A stretch of 64,000 bases of DNA from Streptomyces sp. NBC_01549 (GTDB taxonomy: Bacteria > Actinomycetota > Actinomycetes > Streptomycetales > Streptomycetaceae), in NCBI RefSeq assembly GCF_026339955.1, contig NZ_JAPEPW010000001.1, positions 5,911,001 to 5,975,000 on the forward strand. Direction: 5' to 3'. The position numbers and the translations under genes were made by a program. The notes beneath the pieces are model-generated. The model saw nothing but the letters and a program-made list of their open reading frames with translations, searched no databases and was not told the DNA's origin. This document shows positions 33,288 to 41,885 of the stretch, in pieces (the stretch's first letter is position 1; each line of letters begins with the position of its first letter).

Positions 33288-34547
33288 ATGGCCGCGGGAT
33301 ACCTGGAGATCCTCAGGGCGAGGTACGCCGCACGGCTGCTCGCCGGCACGCTCACGGGGCGGCTGCCGAACGCCACGGCCGCCATCGCCGTGGTGCTCTT
33401 CATCCGGGCGGAGGGCGGGACGTACAGCCTGGCCGGTGCGCTCGCGGCCGTGTACGGGGTGGCCAACGCCGTGGGGCAGCCGCTGCTCGGCCGGCTCGTG
33501 GATCTGTACGGGCAGCCGCGTGTCCAGTTGCCGGCCGCGCTCGTCTCGGCCCTCGGGATGGGCGTCTTCGCGTTCTCGGGCACCGACCCGCTGCCGGTGG
33601 CGTATCTCGCGATGGTCGTCGCCGGGCTCTTCACGCCGCCCCTGGAGGGCGGTCTGCGGGCGCTGTGGCCCTCCGTACTGCGTCGCGAGGAGCAGGTGCA
33701 CACCGCGTACGCGATGGACGCCGTGGCGCAGGAAGTCATGTTCACCGTCGGACCGTTGCTCCTGACCCTGTGCGCGTCGCTCTGGTCCGCCCGGGAGGCG
33801 CTGCTGATCCTGAACGTCCTCGGGGTACTGGGCGCCCTCTCCGTGGTTCTTTCGCCGCCCTCGCGCGCGTGGCGTTCGGCGCCGCGGGAGGCGCACTGGC
33901 TGGGCGCGTTGCGTTCGCCCGGGCTCCTGGCGCTGCTCGGTGCGTTCCTGTTCGTGGGGATCGCACTCGGCTCGATCACGGTCGCCGCGGTGTCGTACGC
34001 CGACGACCACGGCGGCGACGCGGTGTACGGCTGGCTGATGGCGGCCGTGGGGCTCGGGGCCCTCGTCGGTGGGACCGTGTACGGGGCGCGGCAGTGGAGC
34101 GGCGCGCCCGAGCGGCGACTGCGGGCGCTGGTGGCCCTTCTGGCGGTGTGTTATCTGCCGCTCACGCTGATGCCGGGCGCGGTCGCGATGACGGCCCTCG
34201 CGGCGCTCGCCGGGGTCTTCCTGGCGCCCTGCATCGCGTGCGCGTTCATCATCGTCGACCGGCACGCGCCGAGGGGTACCGTCATCGAGGCGTTCTCCTG
34301 GCTCGTGACGACGTTCACGGTGGGCGCGTCGGTCGGAACGGGCCTCGCGGGCCCGGTCGTCGAGCGGGGCGGGGCGGTGTGGGGCTTCGCCCTACCGGGT
34401 GTCGCGGGTGCCGCCGCGCTGGTGGTTCTGCTGGCCACGGGGCGGGTCCTCGCAGCTACCGGGGACGGTGCGGTCGTTGCGGTCTCATCGGAAAATGATC
34501 CAAACCGTGCCGTCGAACCCCGTTTCAGCTCGGGGGATCGGGCGTAA
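33288..34547 (+). CDS. Major facilitator superfamily transporter
   Basis: This 419-residue, strongly hydrophobic protein has about 12 membrane segments. The loop between helices 2 and 3 reads GQPLLGRLVDLYGQPRVQ (GxLaDrxGxr-like MFS signature) near residue 65. Residues 190-215 are a more polar central loop, and the C-terminus is a short polar tail. It resembles sugar- or drug-efflux MFS members; the substrate is unknown. Divergent from lacI. The stop overlaps the -10 box of pafA. Confidence 0.85.
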   Translation: MAAGYLEILRARYAARLLAGTLTGRLPNATAAIAVVLFIRAEGGTYSLAGALAAVYGVANAVGQPLLGRLVDLYGQPRVQLPAALVSALGMGVFAFSGTDPLPVAYLAMVVAGLFTPPLEGGLRALWPSVLRREEQVHTAYAMDAVAQEVMFTVGPLLLTLCASLWSAREALLILNVLGVLGALSVVLSPPSRAWRSAPREAHWLGALRSPGLLALLGAFLFVGIALGSITVAAVSYADDHGGDAVYGWLMAAVGLGALVGGTVYGARQWSGAPERRLRALVALLAVCYLPLTLMPGAVAMTALAALAGVFLAPCIACAFIIVDRHAPRGTVIEAFSWLVTTFTVGASVGTGLAGPVVERGGAVWGFALPGVAGAAALVVLLATGRVLAATGDGAVVAVSSENDPNRAVEPRFSSGDRA

Positions 34548-34550
34548 TGT
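34523..34550 (+). promoter_or_regulatory. Promoter for a leaderless pafA transcript
   Basis: TTTCAG (34523-34528), a 16-base spacer and TAATGT (34545-34550) end 6 bases before the pafA ATG. No Shine-Dalgarno sequence precedes the ATG, so the message should start at or beside the start codon. The promoter lies within the end of the MFS gene. Confidence 0.55.
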
Positions 34551-34556
34551 TCAGTC

Positions 34557-35918
34557 ATGGACCGCCGCATTTTCGGGCTGGAGAACGAGTACGGCGTCAC
34601 GTGTACGTTCAGGGGACAGCGGCGCCTGTCTCCCGACGAGGTGGCGCGGTACCTCTTCCGCCGTGTCGTGTCATGGGGCCGCAGCAGCAATGTCTTTCTG
34701 CGAAACGGTGCCCGCCTCTATCTCGACGTGGGATCACATCCGGAATACGCGACACCCGAGTGTGACAACGTGACGGAACTCGTCACCCACGACAAGGCCG
34801 GCGAGCGCATTCTCGAAGGACTCCTGGTCGACGCCGAACGACGCCTGCACGAGGAAGGAATCGCGGGCGACGTCTACCTCTTCAAGAACAACACCGACTC
34901 GGCGGGCAACTCCTACGGGTGCCACGAGAACTATCTGGTGGCCCGGCACGGGGAGTTCTCCCGGCTCGCGGACATTCTCATTCCCTTCCTGGTCACCCGG
35001 CAGCTGCTGTGCGGTGCCGGCAAGGTGCTGCAGACTCCGCGCGGCGCCGTGTACTGCGTGAGTCAGCGCGCCGAGCACATCTGGGAGGGCGTCAGCTCGG
35101 CGACGACCCGCTCCCGGCCGATCATCAACACCCGCGACGAGCCGCACGCCGACGCCGAGCGCTACCGGCGGCTGCACGTCATCGTCGGTGACTCGAACAT
35201 GTCCGAGACCACGATGCTCCTCAAGGTCGGCGCCACCGACCTGGTACTGCGCATGATCGAGGCCGGTACGGTCATGCGCGACCTGACCCTGGAGAACCCC
35301 ATTCGGGCGATCCGCGAGGTCAGTCACGACATCACGGGCCGGCGCAAGGTGCGTCTGGCCAGCGGCCGGGAGGCCTCCGCGCTGGAAGTGCAGCGGGAGT
35401 ACTTCGAGAAGGCCGTGGACTTCTGCGAGCGCCGCGGCATCCGCACCGGCACGGTCGAGCAGGTGCTCGAACTGTGGGGCCGCACGCTCGACGCGATCGA
35501 GGCCGAGGACCTCGACCGGATCGGTACCGAAATCGACTGGGTGATGAAGTACAAGCTCATCGAGCGGTACCGGGCCAAGCACAACATGACGATGTCGCAT
35601 CCCCGGGTCGCGCAGATAGACCTCGCATATCACGACATCCACCGGCGTCGTGGTCTGTACTACCTGCTGGAGAGGAAGGGACAAGCCACCCGGATCTGCA
35701 ACGATTTGAAGATCTTCGAGGGCAAGTCCGTGCCGCCGCAGACCACTCGGGCCCGGCTGCGCGGCGACTTCATCCGGCGAGCTCAGGAGCAGCGCCGCGA
35801 TTTCACCGTCGACTGGGTCCACCTCAAGCTCAACGACCAGGCACAACGCACGGTGTTGTGCAAGGATCCGTTCCGTTCGGTCGACGACCGGGTGGAGAAG
35901 CTGATCGCGGGAATGTGA
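34557..35918 (+). CDS. pafA: Pup-protein ligase
   Basis: This 453-residue ligase joins the gamma-carboxylate of the Pup C-terminal Glu to substrate lysines using ATP. It is homologous to Dop: MDRRIFGLENEYGVT at the N-terminus, LFKNNTDSAGNSYGCHENYL, and RPIINTRDEPHADAERYRRL. The C-terminal domain (RRAQEQRRDFTVDWVHLKLN) is typical of PafA. It lacks the extra loop seen in Dop, which explains its shorter length. It is cut off from prcA by the lacI/MFS pair and has its own promoter. Confidence 0.97.
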   Translation: MDRRIFGLENEYGVTCTFRGQRRLSPDEVARYLFRRVVSWGRSSNVFLRNGARLYLDVGSHPEYATPECDNVTELVTHDKAGERILEGLLVDAERRLHEEGIAGDVYLFKNNTDSAGNSYGCHENYLVARHGEFSRLADILIPFLVTRQLLCGAGKVLQTPRGAVYCVSQRAEHIWEGVSSATTRSRPIINTRDEPHADAERYRRLHVIVGDSNMSETTMLLKVGATDLVLRMIEAGTVMRDLTLENPIRAIREVSHDITGRRKVRLASGREASALEVQREYFEKAVDFCERRGIRTGTVEQVLELWGRTLDAIEAEDLDRIGTEIDWVMKYKLIERYRAKHNMTMSHPRVAQIDLAYHDIHRRRGLYYLLERKGQATRICNDLKIFEGKSVPPQTTRARLRGDFIRRAQEQRRDFTVDWVHLKLNDQAQRTVLCKDPFRSVDDRVEKLIAGM

Positions 35919-35955
35919 GCGCGGAGTTCCGGGTGTGATTCCGGAACGCAACGCG

Positions 35956-35984
35956 GGGCGCCGTACGTTTTCCGTACGGCGCCC
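35956..35984. terminator. Terminator after pafA
   Basis: A perfect 12-bp stem GGGCGCCGTACG/CGTACGGCGCCC with loop TTTTC lies about 40 bases after the stop. Confidence 0.9.
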
Positions 35985-36047
35985 TTCTCACGTCGTAGAG
36001 TTGCGCGCACGCCATCAACCAAGATCGATCGATACGAGGCCCTCACC

Positions 36048-37055
36048 GTGCGCCGACGCTCCCTCCTCATTGCCGTACCCGCCGGACTGGTCACGCTCGC
36101 CGGATGCGGTGACGACAAGTCGGACAAGGCCAAGTCCAGCAGTAGCCAGTCCCCCTCGGCCGCCGCGTCCGCCTCGGCGCCGCCGCCGGCGCCGAAGATC
36201 GTCGACGGTCCGCTGCCGGCGATCACGGCCGGGACCAAGTTCGGTGAGAAGCCGACCGTGGCGAAGGGCACCGGCGACCCGTCGAAGGACCTGGCGGTCA
36301 AGACGGTCATCGCGGGCGGCGGCAAGACGGTCGCGGAGAACGACTACATCCAGGCGAACTACCTCGGCCAGGTCTGGGACACCGCCAAGGTCTTCGACAA
36401 CTCCTACGACCGTAAGACGCCGCTGGTCATCCAGCTCGCGCAGGGCGGCATTATCGACGGCTGGCGCTATGCCCTGGTGGGCAAGAAGGCCGGCAGCCGC
36501 GTCCAGATGTCCGTGCCGCCGACCTGGGGTTACGGCACGAAGGGCAACACGCAGGCGGGCATCAAGGGCACCGACACGCTGGTGTTCGTCGTCGACATCG
36601 AGAACACCTTCAACGAGAAGAGCTCCGCCCAGGGCAAGGACGTCGCGCAGAACGACGCCGCGCTTCCGAAGGTCGGCACCAACACCGACGGCAAGGCCCC
36701 CTCCATCGACGTGCCGAAGGCCACGGCCCCGACGAAGCTCGTGGCGAACTACGTCATCGAGGGCGACGGCGACGAGGTCAAGGCGGACAGCAGCGTCCTG
36801 GTGCAGTACAAGGGCGTGCTCTGGGACACCGGCAAGGAGTTCGACTCGACGTACAGCCGGGGCCAGCTGACGTCGTTCTCGCTGCAGCAGGTCGTCAAGG
36901 GCTGGGCGCAGGGTCTGACCGGCAAGAAGGTGGGCAGCCGCGTCCTCATCGTGATCCCGCCGGCGCTGGGCTACGCCGACAGCCCGCCGAGCGGCAGCGG
37001 CATCAAGAAGGACTCCACTCTGGTGTTCTCGGTGGACATCCTGGCCAAGATGTAA
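36048..37055 (+). CDS. FKBP-type peptidyl-prolyl isomerase lipoprotein with two FKBP domains
   Basis: This is a 335-residue protein. The signal peptide ends in lipobox LAGC (near residue 20), with a Ser/Ala/Pro linker to residue 50. FKBP domain 1 (about 85-195) has DYIQANYLGQVWDTAKVFDNS and VGKKAGSRVQMSVPPTWGYG. Domain 2 (about 235-335) has SVLVQYKGVLWDTGKEFDST and TGKKVGSRVLIVIPPALGYA. It catalyses proline cis-trans isomerisation of exported proteins on the outer membrane face. GTG start; a single-domain FKBP gene follows after 69 bases. TAGAGT near 35997 may be the -10 box. Confidence 0.92.
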   Translation: MRRRSLLIAVPAGLVTLAGCGDDKSDKAKSSSSQSPSAAASASAPPPAPKIVDGPLPAITAGTKFGEKPTVAKGTGDPSKDLAVKTVIAGGGKTVAENDYIQANYLGQVWDTAKVFDNSYDRKTPLVIQLAQGGIIDGWRYALVGKKAGSRVQMSVPPTWGYGTKGNTQAGIKGTDTLVFVVDIENTFNEKSSAQGKDVAQNDAALPKVGTNTDGKAPSIDVPKATAPTKLVANYVIEGDGDEVKADSSVLVQYKGVLWDTGKEFDSTYSRGQLTSFSLQQVVKGWAQGLTGKKVGSRVLIVIPPALGYADSPPSGSGIKKDSTLVFSVDILAKM

Positions 37056-37124
37056 CGCGTTGCGGGATGTGAGACTGTCGGTGTTGCTTTAAGGCCTTTA
37101 CGCGAACAAGCAGGAGCTAGAGAC

Positions 37125-37496
37125 GTGAGCATCGAGAAGCCCGAGATCGACTTCCCGGGCGGCGAGCCCCCCAAGGACCTCGAGATCAAGGACATCTGGG
37201 AGGGTGACGGCCCCGTTGCCAAGGCGGGCGACACCGTCTCCGTCCACTACGTGGGCGTGGCCTTCTCCACCGGCGAGGAGTTCGACGCGTCCTGGAACCG
37301 CGGTACGCCGCTGAAGTTCCAGCTCGGTGTCGGTCAGGTCATCGCCGGCTGGGACCAGGGCGTGCAGGGCATGAAGGTGGGTGGCCGTCGCCAGCTGGTC
37401 ATCCCGGCGCACCTCGCGTACGGCGACCGTGGCGCCGGCGGCCGGATCGGCCCCGGCGAGACGCTGATCTTCGTCTGCGACCTGGTCGGGGTCTGA
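37125..37496 (+). CDS. Cytoplasmic FKBP-type peptidyl-prolyl isomerase
   Basis: This is a 123-residue single FKBP domain: DTVSVHYVGVAFSTGEEFDASW, then QVIAGWDQGVQGMKVGGRRQLVIPAHLAYGDRGAGG and ETLIFVCDLVGV. All the aromatic pocket residues of the family are present. It has no signal peptide, so it acts in the cytoplasm. GTG start. Its position beside the two-domain lipoprotein FKBP, between pafA and pafB, matches what I recall from other Streptomyces. Confidence 0.94.
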   Translation: MSIEKPEIDFPGGEPPKDLEIKDIWEGDGPVAKAGDTVSVHYVGVAFSTGEEFDASWNRGTPLKFQLGVGQVIAGWDQGVQGMKVGGRRQLVIPAHLAYGDRGAGGRIGPGETLIFVCDLVGV

Positions 37497-37599
37497 TCCA
37501 TCAACGCGATCGGGTCGTGATCCGGTCGTCGTGAAGGTCGGGTTCCGGCTCGATCTTCGTACGGTACGCGATCGGGATCCGACCGGAGTCGATCACCTG

Positions 37600-37627
37600 G
37601 GGCCCATGCCTGTCCGGGCATGGGCCC
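37600..37627. terminator. Terminator after the FKBP genes
   Basis: A perfect 11-bp stem GGGCCCATGCC/GGCATGGGCCC with a 6-base loop is followed by a T-rich stretch (GGCTTTTG). It lies about 100 bases past the FKBP stop and 68 bases before pafB. Confidence 0.9.
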
Positions 37628-37694
37628 TCGGCTTTTGCCGGGGCACTCCGGAGCGGTACGGTCGTCGGTCGGAAGCACCATAGGAAGGGCGTCG

Positions 37695-38672
37695 ATGGCC
37701 ATTGCCAAGGCCGAGCGGCTGATGAACCTCGCGCTGTGTCTGCTCGGGACGCGGCGGCCGCTCAGCAAGCGCGAACTGCGCGACTCCATCGAGGCATATG
37801 TCGAGGCCTTCAGGCCGGGCACGGGCGCGGCCGGGTCGGACGACTCTTTCAACCGGATGTTCGAGCGCGACAAGGACGATCTGCGCGAGCTGGGCCTGGT
37901 CATCGAGACGGTGGAGAACCTCGACGGCGAGGTCGGCTATCTCGCTCGCCGCGACAGCAACCGCCTGCCGCCCATCACCCTCGACGCCGAGGAGGCCGCC
38001 GCCCTCGGCCTCGCGGCCAAGGTCTGGCAGCAGGCCCGACTGGCCGGCGCGGCGAGCGGTGCGCTGCAGAAGCTGCGCGCCGCGGGCCTTCCCGAGGACG
38101 TCGACCCCTACGAGGCCCACGGCGCCCTCGAACCGCACATCCCCGTGCACGAGGCGGCCTTCGAGCCCCTGATGCTCGCCTGCCGCGACCGCCGCCCGGT
38201 CGTCTTCGACTACCGCAAGGCCACCGCCGCACACCCCGAGACCCGGCAGGTCGAGCCGTGGGCGCTGGAGTGCTGGCGCGGCCACTGGTACCTGGCGGGC
38301 TGGGACCGCGATCGTGGCGCCGAGCGCGTCTTCAGGCTCTCCCGGATCACCGGAAGGGTCCGCTCCCGCGCCGGGCGCTACACCGCCGAGGTGCCCGACG
38401 TCGTCACCGTGCGGGAGACCGTCGCGAGCTGGGCGGGCGAGATCGCCGACCGCTCCGCGCTGATCCGGCTGCGCACCGGCTCCGGCTACCCGCTGCGGGC
38501 CAAGGCCGTCTCCGTACGGGAACTGGGAGACGGCTGGGACGAGTTGGAGATTCCGTACGGACACGGCCTGGACGCCTGGCTCGTCGAGTTCGGGCCCGAC
38601 GTGGTGGTCCTGGAGCCCGCCGAGCTGCGGGCCGATGTAGTGGACCGGCTGCGCGCCGTGGCCAAGGGCTGA
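37695..38672 (+). CDS. pafB: WYL-domain transcriptional activator PafB
   Basis: This is a 325-residue protein: an N-terminal winged helix (AERLMNLALCLLGTRRPLSKRELRDSI) and a central WYL domain (VFDYRKATAAHPETRQVEPWALECWRGHWYLAGWD, near residue 175), followed by a WCX-type C-terminus. With PafC it activates the LexA-independent DNA-damage response in mycobacteria; the name reflects its operon with pafA in that group, not a role in pupylation. ATG start with AGGAAGGG upstream. pafC begins 17 bases after the stop. Confidence 0.94.
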   Translation: MAIAKAERLMNLALCLLGTRRPLSKRELRDSIEAYVEAFRPGTGAAGSDDSFNRMFERDKDDLRELGLVIETVENLDGEVGYLARRDSNRLPPITLDAEEAAALGLAAKVWQQARLAGAASGALQKLRAAGLPEDVDPYEAHGALEPHIPVHEAAFEPLMLACRDRRPVVFDYRKATAAHPETRQVEPWALECWRGHWYLAGWDRDRGAERVFRLSRITGRVRSRAGRYTAEVPDVVTVRETVASWAGEIADRSALIRLRTGSGYPLRAKAVSVRELGDGWDELEIPYGHGLDAWLVEFGPDVVVLEPAELRADVVDRLRAVAKG

Positions 38673-38689
38673 GGGGGAACGTAGAGAAC

Positions 38690-39718
38690 GTGGCAGGAAA
38701 ACCGGTCAGGCCCACGAACGCGATCGACCAGACCCGGCGGATGCTCTCCCTGGTGACCTATCTGCGTGAGCGCCCCGGCGCGCGCGTCGGGGATGTCGCC
38801 CGGGCCTTCGGGATCACCGAGGACGAGCTGATCTCCGACCTCGACGTGCTGCCGCTGTGCGGGACCAGCTTCCGGGGCGGTGACCTCCTCGACATCGACA
38901 CCGACGGTGACCGCATCTGGTGGCACAACCCGGCCGCCCTGGCGGCGGAAGCGGCCGAACCCCTTCGTATCGCGGCCGACGAGGCGACCGCGCTGCTGGT
39001 GGCCGCCCGCGCGGTGTCCACGCTGCCCGGGCTGCGCGAGGGTGACCGGCAGGCGTTGCTGCGCGCCACCGCCAAGGTGGAGGCCGCTTCGGGCGAGGCG
39101 GCGGGCGCCAGCTCCCGGCTGTCGGTGACCTTCGAGTCCGAGGGCGGGGTCTTCGCGGACGTCGACCGGGCGATCTCCGAGCGGCGCCGGCTGTGGATCC
39201 GCTACTACTCGCCCTCGCGGGACGAGCTCACCGAGCGCGAGATCGACCCGATCCGCCTGGTCAGCGTCGGACACACGTATGTGGAGGCGTGGTGCCGCCG
39301 CTCCGAGGCGCGCCGCACCTTCCGGCTCGACCGGGTCGCCGAGATCCGCATCCTCGACGAGCCGTCCGCGCCGCCCGAGGTCGAGCTGCGGGACCTCTCC
39401 GAGGGGCTGATGCAGCCGGCGGCCGAGGATCCCGAGGTGGTCGTCGAGGTCGGTCCGGGCGGTCGCTGGGTCGCGGAGTACTACCCGCACGACAGTGCGG
39501 ATGAATTGCCGGACGGCGGGTTGCGTATCACCTTGCGGACCCCCGACCCCGCGTCGCTGCGACGGCTGGCGCTGCGGCTGGGTGGGGACGGCCGGATCGT
39601 GTCGCCTCCGGAGCTGGCGGACAGCGCCCGCGAGGCGGCTCGGGAGGCACTCGCGGCCTACGACGGGCTCGAGGGAGATCAGGACGGACCGTACGACAGG
39701 CGGGAGCAGGGGCTTTGA
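38690..39718 (+). CDS. pafC: WYL-domain transcriptional activator PafC
   Basis: This 342-residue paralogue of PafB has an N-terminal DNA-binding helix region (DQTRRMLSLVTYLRERPGARVGDVARAFGITEDEL), then the WYL region (LWIRYYSPSRDELTEREIDPIRLVSVGHTYVEAWC) and a WCX-type C-terminus. It forms the PafBC activator with its neighbour. GTG start with GAGGGGGAA upstream. The stop codon overlaps the TTG start of the next gene (TTGA). A promoter of the type this complex uses lies in front of helY, 3 kb downstream. Confidence 0.93.
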   Translation: MAGKPVRPTNAIDQTRRMLSLVTYLRERPGARVGDVARAFGITEDELISDLDVLPLCGTSFRGGDLLDIDTDGDRIWWHNPAALAAEAAEPLRIAADEATALLVAARAVSTLPGLREGDRQALLRATAKVEAASGEAAGASSRLSVTFESEGGVFADVDRAISERRRLWIRYYSPSRDELTEREIDPIRLVSVGHTYVEAWCRRSEARRTFRLDRVAEIRILDEPSAPPEVELRDLSEGLMQPAAEDPEVVVEVGPGGRWVAEYYPHDSADELPDGGLRITLRTPDPASLRRLALRLGGDGRIVSPPELADSAREAAREALAAYDGLEGDQDGPYDRREQGL

Positions 39719-40110
39719 CCACGTCGGCGATGTCGGGTGCGTCGGGGACGGCCGGTACCTCGGAGAGGGCGGGCGGTTCGGTGAAGGCGGGCGGATCGGT
39801 GAAGGCGGGCGGCGGGGAGCGGGCCGGTGCGTCCTCGGGCGCGGCGGAGATGACGGTCGTCACCGCGTTCGCCGGTATGCGCAGAGTCGCCGACGTGCTG
39901 TTCAAGGCGGGCTGCCCCGACTGCCGGGCCCGTCTGGAACTCAGGGCGAACGCCCTGATGCTGGCCATCGGCGCCTCCAGCCGCACCACCTTCTACTCCT
40001 TCACCTGCACCGAGTGCGGCTCGGCGGTCCGCAAGCCCGCGGGCGAGCGCGTCGTCGAACTGCTCACCGGGGGCGGGGTGCGCACACTGCGCCTGCACTC
40101 GACGGCCTAG
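39715..40110 (+). CDS. Small protein with a zinc-ribbon-like C-terminus, unknown function
   Basis: This is a 131-residue protein. Residues 1-45 are a Gly/Ala/Ser-rich tail with a duplicated AGGSVK unit. Residues 60-110 are conserved-looking and contain GCPDCRARLEL and TCTECGSAV, a Cys-x2-Cys pair set that should bind zinc. The TTG start overlaps the pafC stop by 3 bases, and GGGAGC lies upstream; an ATG five codons later is an alternative. It is cotranscribed with pafC. I do not know its function. Confidence 0.65.
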   Translation: MTTSAMSGASGTAGTSERAGGSVKAGGSVKAGGGERAGASSGAAEMTVVTAFAGMRRVADVLFKAGCPDCRARLELRANALMLAIGASSRTTFYSFTCTECGSAVRKPAGERVVELLTGGGVRTLRLHSTA

Positions 40111-40120
40111 GGTCGACCTC

Positions 40121-40315
40121 ATGTTCTGGTCGATGTTCGCGATTGTTGTGGGTTTTCTGGGAGTCGCCGTTCTCGGGGTGCTCGCTGTCCGTGTCTTCGT
40201 GGAGGCGGAGCGTCTCGGGAAGCAGGTCGCGGACTCCGCGCGCCGTATCAACCAGGCGGCCGACGACCTCGAGAGGGCGGCCGTCGGGGTCGCGCGTTCT
40301 GTTGATGCCGTATGA
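40121..40315 (+). CDS. Small single-pass membrane protein, unknown function
   Basis: This is a 64-residue protein. Residues 1-28 (MFWSMFAIVVGFLGVAVLGV and on) form one membrane helix, and residues 30-64 an amphipathic, charged helix (EAERLGKQVADSARRINQAA). It follows the zinc-ribbon gene after 10 bases and precedes the tat genes. The layout recalls TatA-type proteins, but it lacks the Phe-Gly hinge, so a Tat role is not claimed. Confidence 0.6.
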   Translation: MFWSMFAIVVGFLGVAVLGVLAVRVFVEAERLGKQVADSARRINQAADDLERAAVGVARSVDAV

Positions 40316-40508
40316 CCTTTCAGGGATCCCGGTATGAGTCCGTCGACGGCCCCGTAATGAGCCGTTTGAGCCTGTCGACTTGCCGGTGAGGGCGGGTACG
40401 CTTCTGATCGTGGTCCGGAGAACGAGGCGCGGGCCGCGAACTGGGAGTACGCACAGGGATTGCCCCGCGTTTACCCCTGAGCGTTACGATCGCTGTCATC
40501 ACGACGTT

Positions 40509-40534
40509 CGGACACATGTCCGACCGATCGGACA
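40509..40534. promoter_or_regulatory. Alternating CGGACA/TGTCCG arms upstream of tatA
   Basis: CGGACA (40509-40514), TGTCCG (40517-40522) and CGGACA (40529-40534) give two overlapping dyads about 40-65 bases before tatA. TACGAT near 40486 may be a -10 box. This is a possible operator or alternative hairpin set; the regulator is unknown. Confidence 0.35.
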
Positions 40535-40574
40535 GCACCCCGACCCAGCCGCCTCGGTGAGAAGGTAAAGACTT

Positions 40575-40859
40575 ATGTTCGGAAGGCTCGGCGCTCCCGA
40601 GATCATTCTCATCCTCGTCGTCATCATCCTGCTGTTCGGCGCGAAGAAGCTTCCGGACATGGCGCGGTCCCTCGGTAAGTCCGCGCGCATCCTGAAGAGC
40701 GAGGCCAAGGCGATGAAGGACGAGGGCAGCACCCCCGCCCCGGCCGGTCCGCCCAGCACCGACGAGCAGACCCCGGCTCAGCGCACGATCCAGGCCGCGC
40801 CCGGCGATGTGACCAGCTCCCGCCCGGTCAGCGAGCCGACGGACACGACCAAGCGCTGA
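40575..40859 (+). CDS. tatA: Twin-arginine translocase subunit TatA
   Basis: This 94-residue protein has a short N-terminal membrane helix (APEIILILVVIILLFGAKKLPDMA) with the Phe-Gly hinge, an amphipathic helix (RSLGKSARILKSEAKAM) and a Pro/Thr-rich tail. TatA oligomers form the passage for folded proteins. AGAAGG lies upstream. tatC follows after 47 bases, and the pair next to pafBC and helY has the same order in mycobacteria. Confidence 0.96.
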   Translation: MFGRLGAPEIILILVVIILLFGAKKLPDMARSLGKSARILKSEAKAMKDEGSTPAPAGPPSTDEQTPAQRTIQAAPGDVTSSRPVSEPTDTTKR

Positions 40860-40906
40860 CGCAGGGCCGGACCCCTCCGGCCCGCCGCACGAGATGAGGA
40901 CGTGGG

Positions 40907-41854
40907 TTGCCCGAGTCTGCCCGCAAGAAGGATAAGGATCCCGAGGGACGGATGCCCCTTGCGGACCACCTTCGTGAACTCCGCAACCGGCTCGCGAAGG
41001 CGATGCTGGCCATCGTCGTCGTCACGGTCGTGGCCGCCTTCTACTACAACGACATCATCAATTTCTTCACCAAGCCGGTGCTGGACTCCGTCGGGTGTCC
41101 TTCGACCTTCGCCGAGCTGGCGAAGATGCCCAAGGGCCAACAGTGCGCGCAGATCACGATCAACGGTCTGCTCGCTCCCTTTACTCTGGCGTTGAAGGTC
41201 TCGTTGATGGCCGGTGTCGCGATCGCCTCCCCGGTCTGGCTCTACCAGCTCTGGGCGTTCGTCGCGCCGGGTCTGCACAGGCACGAGAAGAAGTACGCGT
41301 ACGCGTTCGTCGGCACCGGCGTTCCGCTGTTCTTCGCCGGTGGGCTCTTCGCCTACAAGGTGCTGCCCACCACCGCGAAGGTCCTGATCGGGTTCACTCC
41401 GAAAGACGTCAACAACCTGTTGCCGCTGGACGACCTGCTCGACCTGGTCACGCGTATGGTGCTCGTCTTCGGTCTCTCCTTCGAGCTGCCGCTGCTGCTG
41501 GTCATGCTCAACCTCACCGGCATCCTCACCGGCAGGCGCATGCTCGGCTGGTGGCGGGCCATGATCATGGGCATCACGGTGTTCGCGGCCATCGCCACGC
41601 CGAGCACCGACCCGCTGACGATGTTGGCGCTCGCGGTACCGATCTGGGTCCTGTACTTCGGCGCCGTCGTCTTCTCGCTGGTGAACGACCGGCGCAAGCG
41701 GCTCCGCGAGGCCGAGGGTCCGGCCGACGACGAAGCCTCCGACCTGGACCTCACGCCCGAGGACATCGGCGAGGTCGAGAGCGTGTCGTCCCGTCGCGGA
41801 CTGCCCGAGCAGTCGAGCACGGACCGGGTCAACGGTTATGACGACGTGACCTGA
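40907..41854 (+). CDS. tatC: Twin-arginine translocase subunit TatC
   Basis: This 315-residue protein has six membrane helices. It is the receptor for twin-arginine signal peptides, with the typical N-terminal PLADHLRELRNRLAKAM and the conserved loop YQLWAFVAPGLHRHEKKYAY near residue 110. The C-terminus is an acidic cytoplasmic tail rich in Asp and Glu. TTG start with GAGGACG upstream; the first 17 residues (PESARKKDKDPEGR and on) are polar. TatB is not next door and must be encoded elsewhere. Confidence 0.95.
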   Translation: MPESARKKDKDPEGRMPLADHLRELRNRLAKAMLAIVVVTVVAAFYYNDIINFFTKPVLDSVGCPSTFAELAKMPKGQQCAQITINGLLAPFTLALKVSLMAGVAIASPVWLYQLWAFVAPGLHRHEKKYAYAFVGTGVPLFFAGGLFAYKVLPTTAKVLIGFTPKDVNNLLPLDDLLDLVTRMVLVFGLSFELPLLLVMLNLTGILTGRRMLGWWRAMIMGITVFAAIATPSTDPLTMLALAVPIWVLYFGAVVFSLVNDRRKRLREAEGPADDEASDLDLTPEDIGEVESVSSRRGLPEQSSTDRVNGYDDVT

Positions 41855-41872
41855 CGAAGCCCGGAGATCTCG

Positions 41873-41878
41873 TAAGGT
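41873..41878 (+). promoter_or_regulatory. -10 box placed for leaderless transcription of the lipid kinase gene
   Basis: TAAGGT ends 7 bases before the GTG start and no Shine-Dalgarno sequence intervenes, so the transcript is probably leaderless. Confidence 0.4.
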
Positions 41879-41885
41879 CAGGGCC

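Noticed and set aside
37640..37690. Damage-type promoter before pafB
   Set aside because: TCGTCGGTC resembles the -35 part, but no TAnnnT follows at 8 bases; the nearest TA is at the wrong spacing.
40121..40315. Small membrane protein as TatB or a second TatA
   Set aside because: It has one helix plus an amphipathic part but lacks the Phe-Gly hinge and conserved residues of the family.
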